Source: Bugulina stolonifera
Lineage: Eukaryota > Bryozoa > Gymnolaemata > Cheilostomatida > Bugulidae
Length of the DNA: 64,000 nt
Assembly: GCA_935421135.1 (NCBI GenBank)
Contig: OW285194.1
Coordinates: forward strand, 11,307,376-11,371,375
Reading direction: 5' to 3'
Of this stretch, positions 47,289-58,523 are shown piece by piece. Position 1 is the stretch's first letter. Every line of letters begins with the position of its first letter. A program made the position numbers and the translations under genes. The notes beneath the pieces were generated by a model. The model did no database searches, was not told where the DNA came from, and saw nothing but the letters and a program-made list of their open reading frames with translations.

Positions 47289-47952
47289 ATACAGAATCAC
47301 CAAGTATTACATGTACCTAGAACATGTGAGTAAAATATTGTCTACCAACAGTATACTGTTTCCTGAATGCACCCTACGCTTCTGTACAAATTTTGATCTT
47401 CTACAGATTTTTATCATAAAATGTTCAAAATTGCTGGCATTCCAATGGCAGTCTTGAGATTGCTTGTAGATACATTTTGAAATATTTTCATCCAATTACA
47501 CAAACGACACCTAAAAAGTTTTAGTAGCAATTCATCTGCTGGTCAGATAGTTTGTTCAAAAAGATATAAAAAGTGAAAAGCAATTAATAGTTAATCAGTA
47601 AGTTGATCATAAATTAAAATAGTATAAGTAGCATTTTACATTTCCTTACTTTTGAATCACTATTAATACAATAATATGTTTTGCATTATTGTATGCTATG
47701 AGTGCTTGCCTTGTACTCTTTTTACTTTACACAGGGAGATAGATAGTTCAGTAAAATGAGAAATCATATCGGTTCAGCGATTAAGGAAAGACAACTCCAA
47801 AATAATGTTAATGTCACAAAACTAAATGCTAGTCAACTCACTTTATACATTAATTATCAGTACAGCTAAGGGCACTATTCACAGTACAGGGCCTGCTATT
47901 ATTACTATTATTGCCTCAAGTTAAATGAGGATACATCTAATAGGTTACTTAA

Positions 47953-48431
47953 ACCACTACTGTCGCACTATTCAATATTTGCAAAATAGTATTGTTCATC
48001 CTATTTCAGTAAGATTGATGTGTTGCTTGTGTTTGGAAACCTAGCTGCTGCCAAGAAAACCCTCTCCTTCAATTTGTAGCCTACGTATGTATTTTTGGAA
48101 TTTTGGAAGCACTCAAGCGGTTAATATAAACTGTGCCACAGAGATAGCCATAGTGCCTGCAACTCATTGCGGGCTTTGCCTGTAACTTTCTTGTTAATCA
48201 CTGTACACAAGAGCTATTTTATAGAATGACAGTGACTCAGTAAGATTACTTGGCTATTTCATGCTGTAGCCTACCTATGCTCTCAATACTGACTGGAGGT
48301 CATAATAGCCAATATTCAAATGTGTTTATCCTGGCTGCCACTAGGTTTACAAAGACAAACAGCACATCAATCTTAATGAAATAATATGAAAAATATTATT
48401 TGCAAATATTGAATGGTGCGACAGTAGTGGT
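47953..48431. mobile_element. 479-bp MITE with about 110-bp inverted repeats and TTAA flanks
   Basis: The left end (ACCACTACTGTCGCAC, TTCAATATTTGCAAA, AAGATTGATGTG) pairs with the right end as reverse complement over about 110 bp with scattered changes. TTAA is present immediately outside both ends (47949-47952 and 48432-48435), as for piggyBac-type or Kolobok-type insertion. It has no coding capacity. It ends 21 bp before the first TRAF-2 ATG, so it probably supplies the promoter or 5' leader of that gene. Confidence 0.88.
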
Positions 48432-48452
48432 TTAATTATTGCTAATACAGAG

Positions 48453-51400
48453 ATGAGTTGCCAAGGCTCTTACATTTCCTGTCCAACAATAAAGTCTACA
48501 CATTCTCGAGAGTACAATCAACTGCAATGCAATCCCAAGTAAGAGAAATTAGTACTATTATTTTTTGCTGTTTAGAACTGTCGTTTGCAACGCATATACA
48601 TGTAAGCATTGCTAGATATTGTGGCTCATTTTATTATGTGGTTATGAGATTTTAGAATTCTTCAGTTTTTCTACCTGCTAGAGTAGAAGCTAGCTAGTAT
48701 AATTTATCATGTGTTTTCTACCTGCTAGAGTGAAAGCTAGTTAGTATAATTTATCATGTGTTTTCTACCTGCTGGAGGGAAAGCTAGCTAGTATAGCCTG
48801 TGTTTTAGGACCATTATTGAGCCACTACATAGACCAGTGTTCATCAATGCTGGAAAGTTGAAGGCCAAGTTTGGATGTGAGTTATGCAAGGATGTTCTGT
48901 ATAAACCTCAAACAACAATATGCGGTGCCAGGTAAATCAAATACATTGTATATTTACCTTTTCAAACTTGTTATCACATTTTTACTTGACATGCAATCAA
49001 AACTATTGCAAATAACATTTTGAAAAATATACTTGGAATTGGTACAGCACAGATATAGTGGTAAGTCTTTCACTGCTGTTACTGAGAAATGCTTACTGTG
49101 GCTATAAATTCCTATAATCGTTTGTTAGTGGGGCTTTTGCAGAAAGCTTTCTATAGCCAGCTACATTACCTTCATAGTAAAACTAGAGAAACTACTTTTT
49201 CCAAAGAGAATGAGAAAAGATTCAAAACAAATCTAGTCTCAGAATCCCTGGACAAGTACTACAATGTCTAGTGGTTGTACATCGTACATGTCATGTACGA
49301 TGTACAACCACTAGACATAGTTTGGGTGCATAATTTAAATTAAGATCATCTCTGAAAAGTACAAAATTACTAAATTAGTGCCATTTAAAGACTTTCAAAG
49401 TATTTTCTTCAGTTTAAATGACTTATTTAAACTTATTGGGTTTGCTACCATTTTCACCGTAGATAAAAATTCAGCCTGTTGTGCTCTCACAATTTTCTTA
49501 GTTGTAGGAGCGGACAACTTTCAATAATGATCATTGACTTTGTGCTCCATGTACATATTATTATGAGTATATTTACATGTCTGAGAAGCTGCTATATAAC
49601 CTATCATCAGAGTTCACAGCAATTAGTTCACTGTTTGCGGTTACCAGTATGTTAACAAAAGTGCATACACGCGTAGTATTGGTATGCGAGATGCCAATTG
49701 GAGTCTTTTTGTCAAAACTTTCATAACCATAAAATGATGCAACTTCTATCTGTAATTACGCAATAGAGTTGTGGTGGATGGTCCTATCACAACTGACTCT
49801 CCTTAATTCTGACTGTACATTCTTAATACCTAATTGTGTGCTTGTATAGTTGTAAGCAATCATAAGACATAAAGTTGCCGGGCAATCGCTATTTTGCTGT
49901 ACTATAACACTATATTATTTAATATAATACATCAATTTTGTATAACGGGAGCTGTATATTTTATAAGTTCCGGAGGTCGTTTCATTCTCTTTCTTTACTA
50001 GTCATCTATTGGCTCATTGTGCATGTATCTGGTCATTTCAGCACTTATATTATATGCATTCTACGTGTTCTTTGTGCAATACCAAGTTGGTGACTTCTAC
50101 TTCCTGTGGTGTACTGTTAGTGACACATAATCAGTAACTGACCTCAGGAATGCCAGTGAAAGCACTTGGTCTAACATAGGGGTAGCACATGTAGTTGCAA
50201 TATGCCTCAAGGTAGACCGGGTTACTTCATGTAAATAGTCACTGCTAACTAGTTGTACATAGCAAGTAGCATTTTTGGTTTTACTAAAATTCAAATAAAT
50301 TTAGTAGAACTCGGCAGCTACATTTGTAGAACAAATAAACTCTTCTCTCAGAATTAGCGTTTAGCATTTCACTTCCACAGGGCTTGAGCAAAATGTATAT
50401 TTACAGCAATATACTATGTGTGAAACCCGTGTATACTGTGTGTACCCACCTCAATTTTAAAGATTATTTTAATAGCAAGTTCCCCCCACCCATACATTCA
50501 TTGTGTACCTGATAGTGTAATGGTAGAGTGCTTGGCTATCATTCATAAAGACAGGGTTCGAATCTCACATGAGCATGGGTTTTTCATTTTAGTAAATCAC
50601 TAATTTCTTACTGTAGCTGCCATAAAATTACGTGGATAGCTTTACAATACTAATCTGTAAGACTGCATGCACCGTGTACCCACCTCATTTGCTCCACTTC
50701 TAACACTGTACGAAACCTTAATATCCTTAATTACAGGGTGTGTTTGGATTGCATCAGCCCTCAATTTGGCTCTAAGAAGATTATAAAGTGCCCCTCAAGG
50801 CACACAGGCATCACCATGGAAGAGCTGAGAAAGGAGCATTGTCAAAATGGAGGGTTAAAGAAGACGCACGTCGTGACAGACGTTAAAATAAACGACAATT
50901 TTCTAAAAGAGCCATGCCAGTGTGAAAACTATCGCTTTGGGTGCCGAGCTAACCCTACTTGGGATTCACTAAACGTACGTGTAGCAATATGTTATTTACA
51001 AATTGTTTCTTCTATTTACCCTAGCTGCCGTGGCCGAGTGGTTAAAATGCGGGACATTCATGCTGAAGGGTCCAGGGTCGAATCCCGGTCATGGTAGTGT
51101 TAGGAAGAGCATTTAGTGTCTTTGTGACCTCTTGTATGGACCCTGATCACAAACAGAAAACACAAGATGGCCGAGCAGTTTAGGCCAAAGGGGCTATTGA
51201 CCTGGGATTTCGCTTAGTTGGACGAAGCCATCCCTAGCCCATCGGCACAACTGACTTCTTTTCACCAAAATGAGGATTTTGATTTTGGCCCAGGCCGATG
51301 CGTTTGTGACTCTGTGATGAATGTGTGCTGGAAAATATTTTAGCATATTGGCCTGTGTCTGAAATTTAGGTCGGGAAGACACTAGTTAAGACACAATTAC

Positions 51401-53021
51401 TGTGCCTTAACAAAGTCTTTGAGGTCATGCAAGCCAGCCTAAATGCCATACTATCTGGGCCTTTCCCACAGGGAGATTTTCAGCACTGGCACCCGGCAGT
51501 GCAAGTTGTTTGAATTTGGTCACGCCGAGGAGTATAAGCCAGTGAGGTTTTTTTATTCGCCCTAGTTGCAAGATCTTAGAAATCTTGACCCCACTTTTTC
51601 TTACTTTCCATAGTCTGAGATGGGCAGCATGCCCTGCAACGTACCAAACTCAATCGTTGTGTGTCACTTCACTCTATTATCTATATTAACCACCACTCCC
51701 CCTATCCTCATATTATTAAACTGTGCCTAAGCATAGCTGCCTGGGCATTCTTCCCATTTAACTCTCATAAAAATCATCACAGGGATAATGTTTTCCCGCC
51801 AACTTTACTCTTAGATTCAACTGCTTCAAATTTCTTTATCTGATTCTGAATGCATTCTTCTTTGTACCCCAAGTCATCTTAAAAAAGATGACACCTTACC
51901 TGTAGCCTACATGCACCTGTATGTTGTAGCGTTGAATAATTACTTGTAAAGTGTTTCAGTTAAAGCAGCTTACATGTAGTTATTGTACAATGCCTTAGAA
52001 GTTATGTTAAGGCAGCTTATTCTATGTGTAGAAACATGAAGCCATTTGCCAGTACGTGCCACAAACATGCACCAACTCTGGATGCCAACAGAAAGTGTCT
52101 AAACTCTTGCTCAGGAAACATATAGTAGAGGACTGTAAGTTCACCACTGTAGATTGTGAGATTTGTCACAGGATGATAAAGAGGCAAGATCTTCAGGTAT
52201 GGCGTATTTAGAGTAACACTGAACTCAAACGAAACAATTTCTGAAATTTTTCAAAAATCCCAAGCCATCTCTTAGACGTAATATGTGTAACTGCAAACTA
52301 TGAAACACAAACAATATCTGCCATCATGTAATTGGATGACAACTGGGGCTTTTCTCAAAATGCATAAGCTATAAACATATACCGTGGAATATTTTGTTGT
52401 TGAACTGCCCCCTCTTCTGGGTAGGCTGCATACTTGTAATAGAATCAGGACAACATCTATTGTATAATTATGTTGTTAAATCTATAGAAGTTGTCTTATC
52501 TTGCGTTTCATCGAACTTGCAAGGAGTTTATATCGCTAGAGTCACTCACACTTACATGTAGCTTGCTATATGGGTTGCACATTTTTGGCATCATAGAAAA
52601 GCAGAACATTACGATGAAACGTTATTTAATAGTGAAGACTTTTATAAATTGTTGAGATTGTAACAAACCAGATGTACACTGTAACACTCTAGAAGTGAAC
52701 TGCCTATTATATTCATATACCAGCTTTCTATTGAAGCCAAAAGTTGTGTATTGCGTTATGCATGATTATGTTTAGGATCACAAAAGGAAATGCAAGGTTA
52801 ACACCACCTGCTCATCTTGCAATCAAACGCTTCGAAATGCAGAGGAGGTAAGTACAATATGCTACTTTATTCAGTCATTGTAATTAATTTAATAGCCATT
52901 TAATTGTTAGCGCCAACAGATAAGAGTGTTTTAATATTGTAGTTTGCAAGTTTGGTAGAATTCAAACATAAAAATACATTTTACTCTTCTGTATTTGTGG
53001 AGAACCGTGGAATATTTTTGG

Positions 53022-53103
<82 letters not shown>

Positions 53104-56100
53104 GTCATGCACCTCATTCAGGTACAATGTAACTTGTGGTTCATTCAACTTTTCTGTAATATACAGTACAATGGAGTATACTTCAACTACAGTGGAAATA
53201 CTCATTATTCTATCATAAACCAAGCCTATTACATTTTTACTTTTAGTCTTTTTGTGAATATTCATAATTTCCAAAAGCTTTTGAATTAACTTCACATTTC
53301 TACATACACATTCTATCTAGGCAATTATTTTGGTTAATTTCTTGGTGTGTGTGTATGTTTGTAATTCATAAATCATGGAGTGGATCTAGTAGTACTAGTT
53401 GTGCTAACATATCAAAGAGTTAATAAAGATGAATGTTTTATTTTTTTTCTAGTATGATAAGCATATAAGGACAAACATATCATGCATTAACCAAGCAGGA
53501 AAGTGCTTCTACTATGATAAATGCGGATTCTCAACAAACCAAATTTATGCGATGAGAAATCACATTGGCAGTGCAAGAGACATTCATCTATCTCCTATTG
53601 CTCAAAACTCTACAAGTGCACCAAAAATTGTAAATATTTACCTGTCCTTTAGTTTTAGTAAAATATAAGTCTATTACATAGAAATGTATTTAAAACAAAT
53701 AGGTCTATAAAATAGGCTACGTCTACTAGAATAATCCAAAAAGCTGCCATGTGTTTCCAGGATGTAAAGTTAAATCTGTCACCTGGTATTACTTGACACT
53801 TTAAACTATGCTAGTGCAAGATTTCAAAGTTTCTATAGGCAGCATAATTATAATCTACACTGCACTAACCAGTGCACAGGAACATATCCTTATTTAAAGC
53901 TCATTTTGCATTTAATTCCATCGTCCTTGTTTTTAGATGTTTGCTCTTCAAGATGGTGGATGCAGGCAACCATCGTCTCCTGGGCATCAAGGTAATTCTA
54001 CTTTTTAAAACTACTGTTATTTATTGATACTTTATTTATCTAGTGAATATAAGAGTATGTGTTTCAGTGTCAAATAGACTGTGTGCATGAAAAGAACTGT
54101 TAAATTTTAAAAGTTTACATTTGCATGACTTTAAATTGTTTTGGTTGAGAGAATTTGGTTGTGGGTTGTGTAAAAACTGACCAAGAAAAGAAGACTTTAA
54201 CTTCAATTTAGACCAAGGACAAAGGCTATAGATTTCAAAACTATTCAGTCCTGCACCTACATGTACATGTATGTACGGTATAGGCATTACCAAATTCACC
54301 CATAATTTCTGATTACAATATCATAGGTTCTGCCCGCCGAACTGAAGACAACAAAAATTTGATAGGCAGAGCCTAACTAATTATACAATAAAGCTAGTAC
54401 AATTAAATATATATTGTATGTGTGTAAATTTGCTGTAAAACAATCTGCAACTGACACCTCCTATCTAATGACACGGACAATTGAGTAGTTTTCTCTACTT
54501 AGTAGGAGTCTTTACCGTGATACAGTATCTAGGTTTCATTCATATACAGTCATCATTTCAAATTAGTCGCCTGGCTACTTGTTCCTCATGTCTGAGTTGT
54601 TAATGCAGATTAAGTTTTATATTTATATTTTTCCAGATAAGTTAAAAGCACTGCAGGGACACAAGAATACTTTTATCAAGTATGAAAACGAACTCAGAGA
54701 GCTGGAAATGAGAGCTAGAGTGAGATGATAAGATTTCTTTCTTTTTAGAATATTAGTAATGATGACGTAATATTTGTCACCCATGCATCCAAATGCAGGG
54801 ACTAATGAAATTTAAAGTAAAAATATCCATTAGAAGATTTTTGAGTAGGAGGGTGAACTAACTAAAACACTACTAAATATATGACAAGTTACATGACTAG
54901 CCTGTTAGTAGGCGTGATTACTTGTACTGGTAAACTTACTGTTTGATGGAAATATCAGAGCAGTTGGAGGCAGTAGTGATGTGATTAATTGGGTATACAG
55001 CCTTAGAGCCACGTCTGTGGCTGGTGTTGAGGTCAACCAATAGTTGTGGAAGAGAGAATGACTTCTCCTATACATCATATTGCATAAATTATATATTTTT
55101 GAACATATTAAACTAATAATATCAACACTTTACCATCCTCATACTTACAAATATTTATACATGTAAATGTTTATACATGTAAATGTTTAATTGTTTAGTT
55201 CATAAATGTACATGTTTTTTCTGTTTAAACTAATAGAATACGAGTAACGTCACATATGAAGGAAGGATGCTATGGAAGATCACTGGTTATAGCGATAAGA
55301 AAAGTACTGCTGCCAGGGATGACAACTCTAGGGCTATATATAGCCGAGTTTTTTACAGTTCACCCAAAGGCTATAAAATGCGTTGCCGGGTAAGTATCTG
55401 TTTCTAACTCATCAATCTATGCAATAATTGATAGTTTTCATGGAATGAATGATGATTGCAATAAAGTATAATTATTTTACTTTAAAATCCCTTATTTTGT
55501 TGGCATATCTGACACTACTACAGACTTTTTAAAAGGCTATTACCACAGATGCATAGAACATAATGATAGCATTTATTAATAGTAATAGTCTTAATATTTT
55601 TACCCAAAAGTTTGAGAGAATGGGTCTTGTACTTGTGAATTTTACCACAAGCATACCTTACATAAGATGCAAATAATGTAGGACATCAAACTGTATACAT
55701 GTAATTATGTACACTCCTACAGCGCACCTGTGTTTGTACAGTGTACCAGTGTTTGTACAGTGAGTGAACCCATAGAAACTTCAAATTAGTAAATAAGTTT
55801 ATTATCTTCTGAACATTGTACTCTGTAGGTATATTGTATGTACATGTAGGTATAATTATTGTATGCGCATGTAGGTATATTGTATGTACATGTAGGTATA
55901 TTGTATGTACATGTAGGTATATCGTATGTACATATAGGCATATTGCATGTACATGTAGGCATATTGTATGTACATGTAGGTATAATTATTGTATGTACAT
56001 GTAGGTATATTGTATGTACATGTAGGTATATTGTATGTACATGTAAGTATATTGTATGTACATGTAGGTATATTGTATGTACATGTATGTACATTGTATG

Positions 56101-56906
56101 TACATGTAGGTATATTGTATGTACATGTAGGTATATTGTATGTGCATGTAGGTATATTGTATGTACATGTAGGTATATTGTATGTACATGTAGGCATATT
56201 GTATGTATATGTAGGCATATTGTATGTACATGTAGGTATAATTATTGTATGTACATGTAAGTATATTGTATGTACATGTAGGTATATTGTATGTACATGT
56301 ATGTACATTGTATGTACATGTAGGTATATTGTATGTACATGTAGGTATATTGTATGTACATGTAGGTATATTTAAATGGTGATGGACCAGGGAAAGATCA
56401 GTTCCTCAGTGTCTACTTCATATTGATGAAAGGAGAGTTTGACGGCTACCTGGAGTTTCCCTTTCGTCAGAAGATAACATTTAGACTAATCTGCCCGTTT
56501 GACGAGATGAGGAGTAAAAAAGAAACTTTGCAAGTGAACATTACGCATATATAAAACAGCAAACAATCTATTTGCAAATAAAAGAAAAGTAGCGTGACCT
56601 ATTTATGAGTCTGGTACAGATGCCAAGCACTTAGATAACCTTAGTTGCTCTCTCTACTGAGGAGAAAATTAACTGTGTGAAGCCAGAAAGCTATGCACTA
56701 TACATGTACTACTACTATAGTAAAATATAGTTTTACCGAATGTGATATGTTTTAATTCTTAGCTATCAGCGAGCGATAAGGCAGCAAGACGACCTGTCAC
56801 TGTAGAGAATCTGGCAGCAGGTATTCCTCTCTTTGCCTCCCATAAAGAGATAGAGGAAAGATTTCTAGCTAATGACAGCATATTTCTAGACATCAGAGTC
56901 GAGTAA
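48453..56906 (+). CDS. TRAF-like adaptor 2: RING-like, zinc fingers, coiled coil, MATH (11 exons)
   Basis: Exons 48453-48538, 48809-48931, 50737-50974, 52032-52196, 52776-52847, 53453-53629, 53937-53991, 54637-54719, 55237-55389, 56366-56533 and 56763-56906 total 1,464 nt (487 aa). The RING-like finger (CELC, TTICGARVCLDC) has Ala where the CGH histidine should be. Zinc fingers follow (CEICHRMIKRQDLQDH, CSSCNQTLRN, CFYYDKCGFSTNQ), then a coiled coil shorter than in TRAF-1, then MATH from residue 334 (MLWKITGYS, VYLNGDGPG, FILMKGEFD, SIFLDIRVE). Exon lengths 238 and 168 are identical to TRAF-1, showing recent common ancestry. Exon 1 is the least certain: it encodes an unrelated Ser/Cys-rich start (MSCQGSYISCP) next to a MITE. 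The acceptors of exons 2 and 10 are the ends of tandem repeats. Confidence 0.92.
48668..48806. repeat. 46-bp tandem repeat forming the acceptor of TRAF-2 exon 2
   Basis: Three units of TTTTCTACCTGCTAGAG.. GAAAGCTAGCTAGTATA.., the third shortened. After the last unit the recurring GTGTTTTCTACC is changed to GTGTTTTAG|GACC, which is the 3' splice site of exon 2. Confidence 0.9.
49265..49317. repeat. Perfect hairpin with 26-bp arms and a 1-nt spacer
   Basis: 49265-49290 and 49292-49317 are exact reverse complements around a single T, with TACATG..CATGTA at the centre. It lies in intron 2 of TRAF-2. Confidence 0.95.
50438..50670 (+). mobile_element. tRNA-derived SINE, family 1, plus-strand copy
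   Basis: A tRNA-like core has an A-box-like TAGTGTAATGGTAGAGTG and a B box GGTTCGAATC, followed by TTTAGTAAATCACTAATTTC and a tail with GTGGATAGCTTTACAATACT. The same order recurs in reverse orientation at 59475-59690. The cloverleaf does not fold well (weak anticodon stem), so it is a SINE head, not a functional tRNA. Confidence 0.72.
51025..51385 (+). mobile_element. tRNA-derived SINE, family 2
   Basis: The head GCTGCCGTGGCCGAGTGGTT resembles a Ser/Leu-type tRNA (A box TGGCCGAGTGG); a B box (GGGTCGAATCCC) lies about 36 bp downstream. A body shared with 7500-7722 follows (GGCCAAAGGGGCTATTGACC, CATCCCTAG, GACTCTGTGA, GTCTGAAATTTAGG). It lies in intron 3 of TRAF-2. No tRNA fold with matching acceptor ends is present. 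Confidence 0.72.
53024..53103. repeat. (TCTG)20 microsatellite
   Basis: About 20 perfect TCTG units in intron 5 of TRAF-2. Confidence 0.98.
55835..56370. repeat. 21-bp minisatellite whose last unit is the TRAF-2 exon 10 acceptor
   Basis: About 25 units of ACATGTAGGTATATTGTATG plus one base, with a few 24-bp variants (TATAATTATTG). The last unit runs into exon 10 at TACATGTAG|GTATATTTAAA, so nearly every unit contains a copy of the splice acceptor and the first codons. Confidence 0.96.
56577..56582 (+). terminator. Possible intronic polyadenylation signal in TRAF-2
   Basis: AATAAA about 23 bases after an in-frame TAA (56552-56554) that would end exon 10 if intron 10 were retained. Use of it would give a MATH domain lacking its last 48 residues. 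Confidence 0.35.
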
Positions 56907-58523
56907 CCTCTACACAGTCAGAGCATATCCATAGAGAGGTATTATTGTCACCAGATCAATAGGCCATAAAATATTCACTTTTACAGTTCTCTTTCAAGTG
57001 GATACATATTCATACATTGTAAAAAAAACCTTTGTGTGAAAACATCTTTGTGAGTTCTCCAAATAAGCATAATATTAGTAGTAGACTCAAATTATTTGAC
57101 ATAGTTTATGTTTTAGATGATCACTGACCAAGAGAAGCGAGAGCACACTAATTGTTACATTCGAGAGCATTCTAGGTGTGTGGTCATTATTTCTGGTTGC
57201 CACCTTTACCATGTTGAGCAATTATTGTTATTGTTACAATATTCTTATTTACATCAATATTTTACGAATAAATCATTTTGCAGGTGAAACAGTTTGTTAT
57301 CATGCTTATAATTTGCTCTCTGATTATGATGCTTATAATCAGTACTTCAGCATTACTCTTCAGGAACACCTAAACACACCCGCTTTTAAGAGCCTACCAG
57401 TCTAATTATGTTGGCAGGAATCATTTTATTCTAAAAACAACCATTGGTTAGGTAGCACTTTAGCAATTCTTCGGTGGTCTTTGGTCTTCTATCTACATGA
57501 TAAACTCATGCAGACATTATTTGCAAATGGTGTTTAGTACCTAGACGTGCCACAACTGATTTCAAGGCTGGGAGATGGTATGTTCTCTGCTCCAATTCAA
57601 TACATTTATCCTGCTTTCTACAAAATATAGTCAAACATTTTATCAAAATTTTTGATTGACAAGAAGTTTATATTCAATCAGCTCTGTTTCGGACCAAACT
57701 AGCTTGTGCTGCACAGTATAATATTATACATTTGTATATTGGTATAACATGCCACATGCACATACAGCTACATATATAACAGAGTGGTTACATGACATGC
57801 AGTTACCTAGGAGTGGTACCACCTCCTATTTGGATAGAAAACACACAGAAATAATATCATGACTTGTGTGATCTGGACAGCATTTCATTTTTAGTGTAAA
57901 TAAGTAAGAATATTGCATTGGCCATGGCTCAGCCAATTCTTGCATTCATAATTGTATTTTACATGCCTAGTGGGACTTATTTCCCTGTGGAGTGAACACT
58001 ACCCAACTACGTGGCATCAAAACAAAATTGCTGATCAATCTATTTATTACTACCATGCTTTCTGTCTTGTGGTATAAGATGCTTATTGTTAGATTTTCTA
58101 TAGCCGTTAAATCAGGTATGACACAAGTTGCACAATGTAAATTAATAATATTCACATTATTTGAATTATACTATATATAGCCAGTCTAGAACTTGCAACA
58201 TTACATACATGTACAATCCGGGAATTATTTATCCTGACTCATGGAATTCACCCTGACGTTGGGAAATTCACTTTAGAAATCAATAATGTACTGCTCTCAG
58301 GGACCAATCAGATATTAGCACAGTCTACCAGAGACCAATCAGATATCAGTGCAGTCTACCAGTTGTCTGTAGTAGTAGAGGTCATTAGTAATTGCATAAT
58401 AGCAATATTGGATGTTGTATATAATGAGATATTACACAAGTCATAATAGAAGGTGTTAAGAAGGTAACATCTGATTTAGATAAATCATTATTATCATTAA
58501 CCACTAAAACTTTGCTGGGAAAT
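56907..58523. other. Intergenic region between TRAF-2 and TRAF-3
   Basis: No gene was seen. It contains an AATAAA at about 57267 that may end TRAF-2 transcripts, and the CCAAT direct repeat at 58299-58362 upstream of TRAF-3. Confidence 0.55.
58299..58362 (+). promoter_or_regulatory. Two CCAAT-box direct repeats upstream of TRAF-3
   Basis: Two 32-bp copies of GACCAATCAGATAT..AG..CAGTCTACCAG lie 160-225 bp before the TRAF-3 ATG, with a TATA-like TTGTATATAATG at about 58414. Spacing and order suit a CCAAT/TATA promoter, but no transcription start is known. Confidence 0.5.

Larger units (their letters stand above)
44059..47952. other. Intergenic region between TRAF-1 and TRAF-2
   Basis: No gene was found. 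Visible structure: alternating 24-bp GTACCTGTGGTT/GTACCTGTGGAT repeats (44936-45012), a 125-bp tandem duplication containing GATGAATGGCTGTGCTAGCT (about 45113-45365), a (TTACTA)n microsatellite (about 45960-46025) and a foldback (47185-47288). Open frames here are short or driven by the repeats. Confidence 0.6.

Noticed and set aside
50511..51095. Functional tRNA genes
   Set aside because: A and B boxes are present, but anticodon and acceptor stems do not pair properly and each is followed by SINE body sequence.
55786..56375. Several repetitive reading frames (TYMYIQY, ILYVHVG)
   Set aside because: They are produced by the 21-bp minisatellite; the gene's own frame has a stop in every unit.
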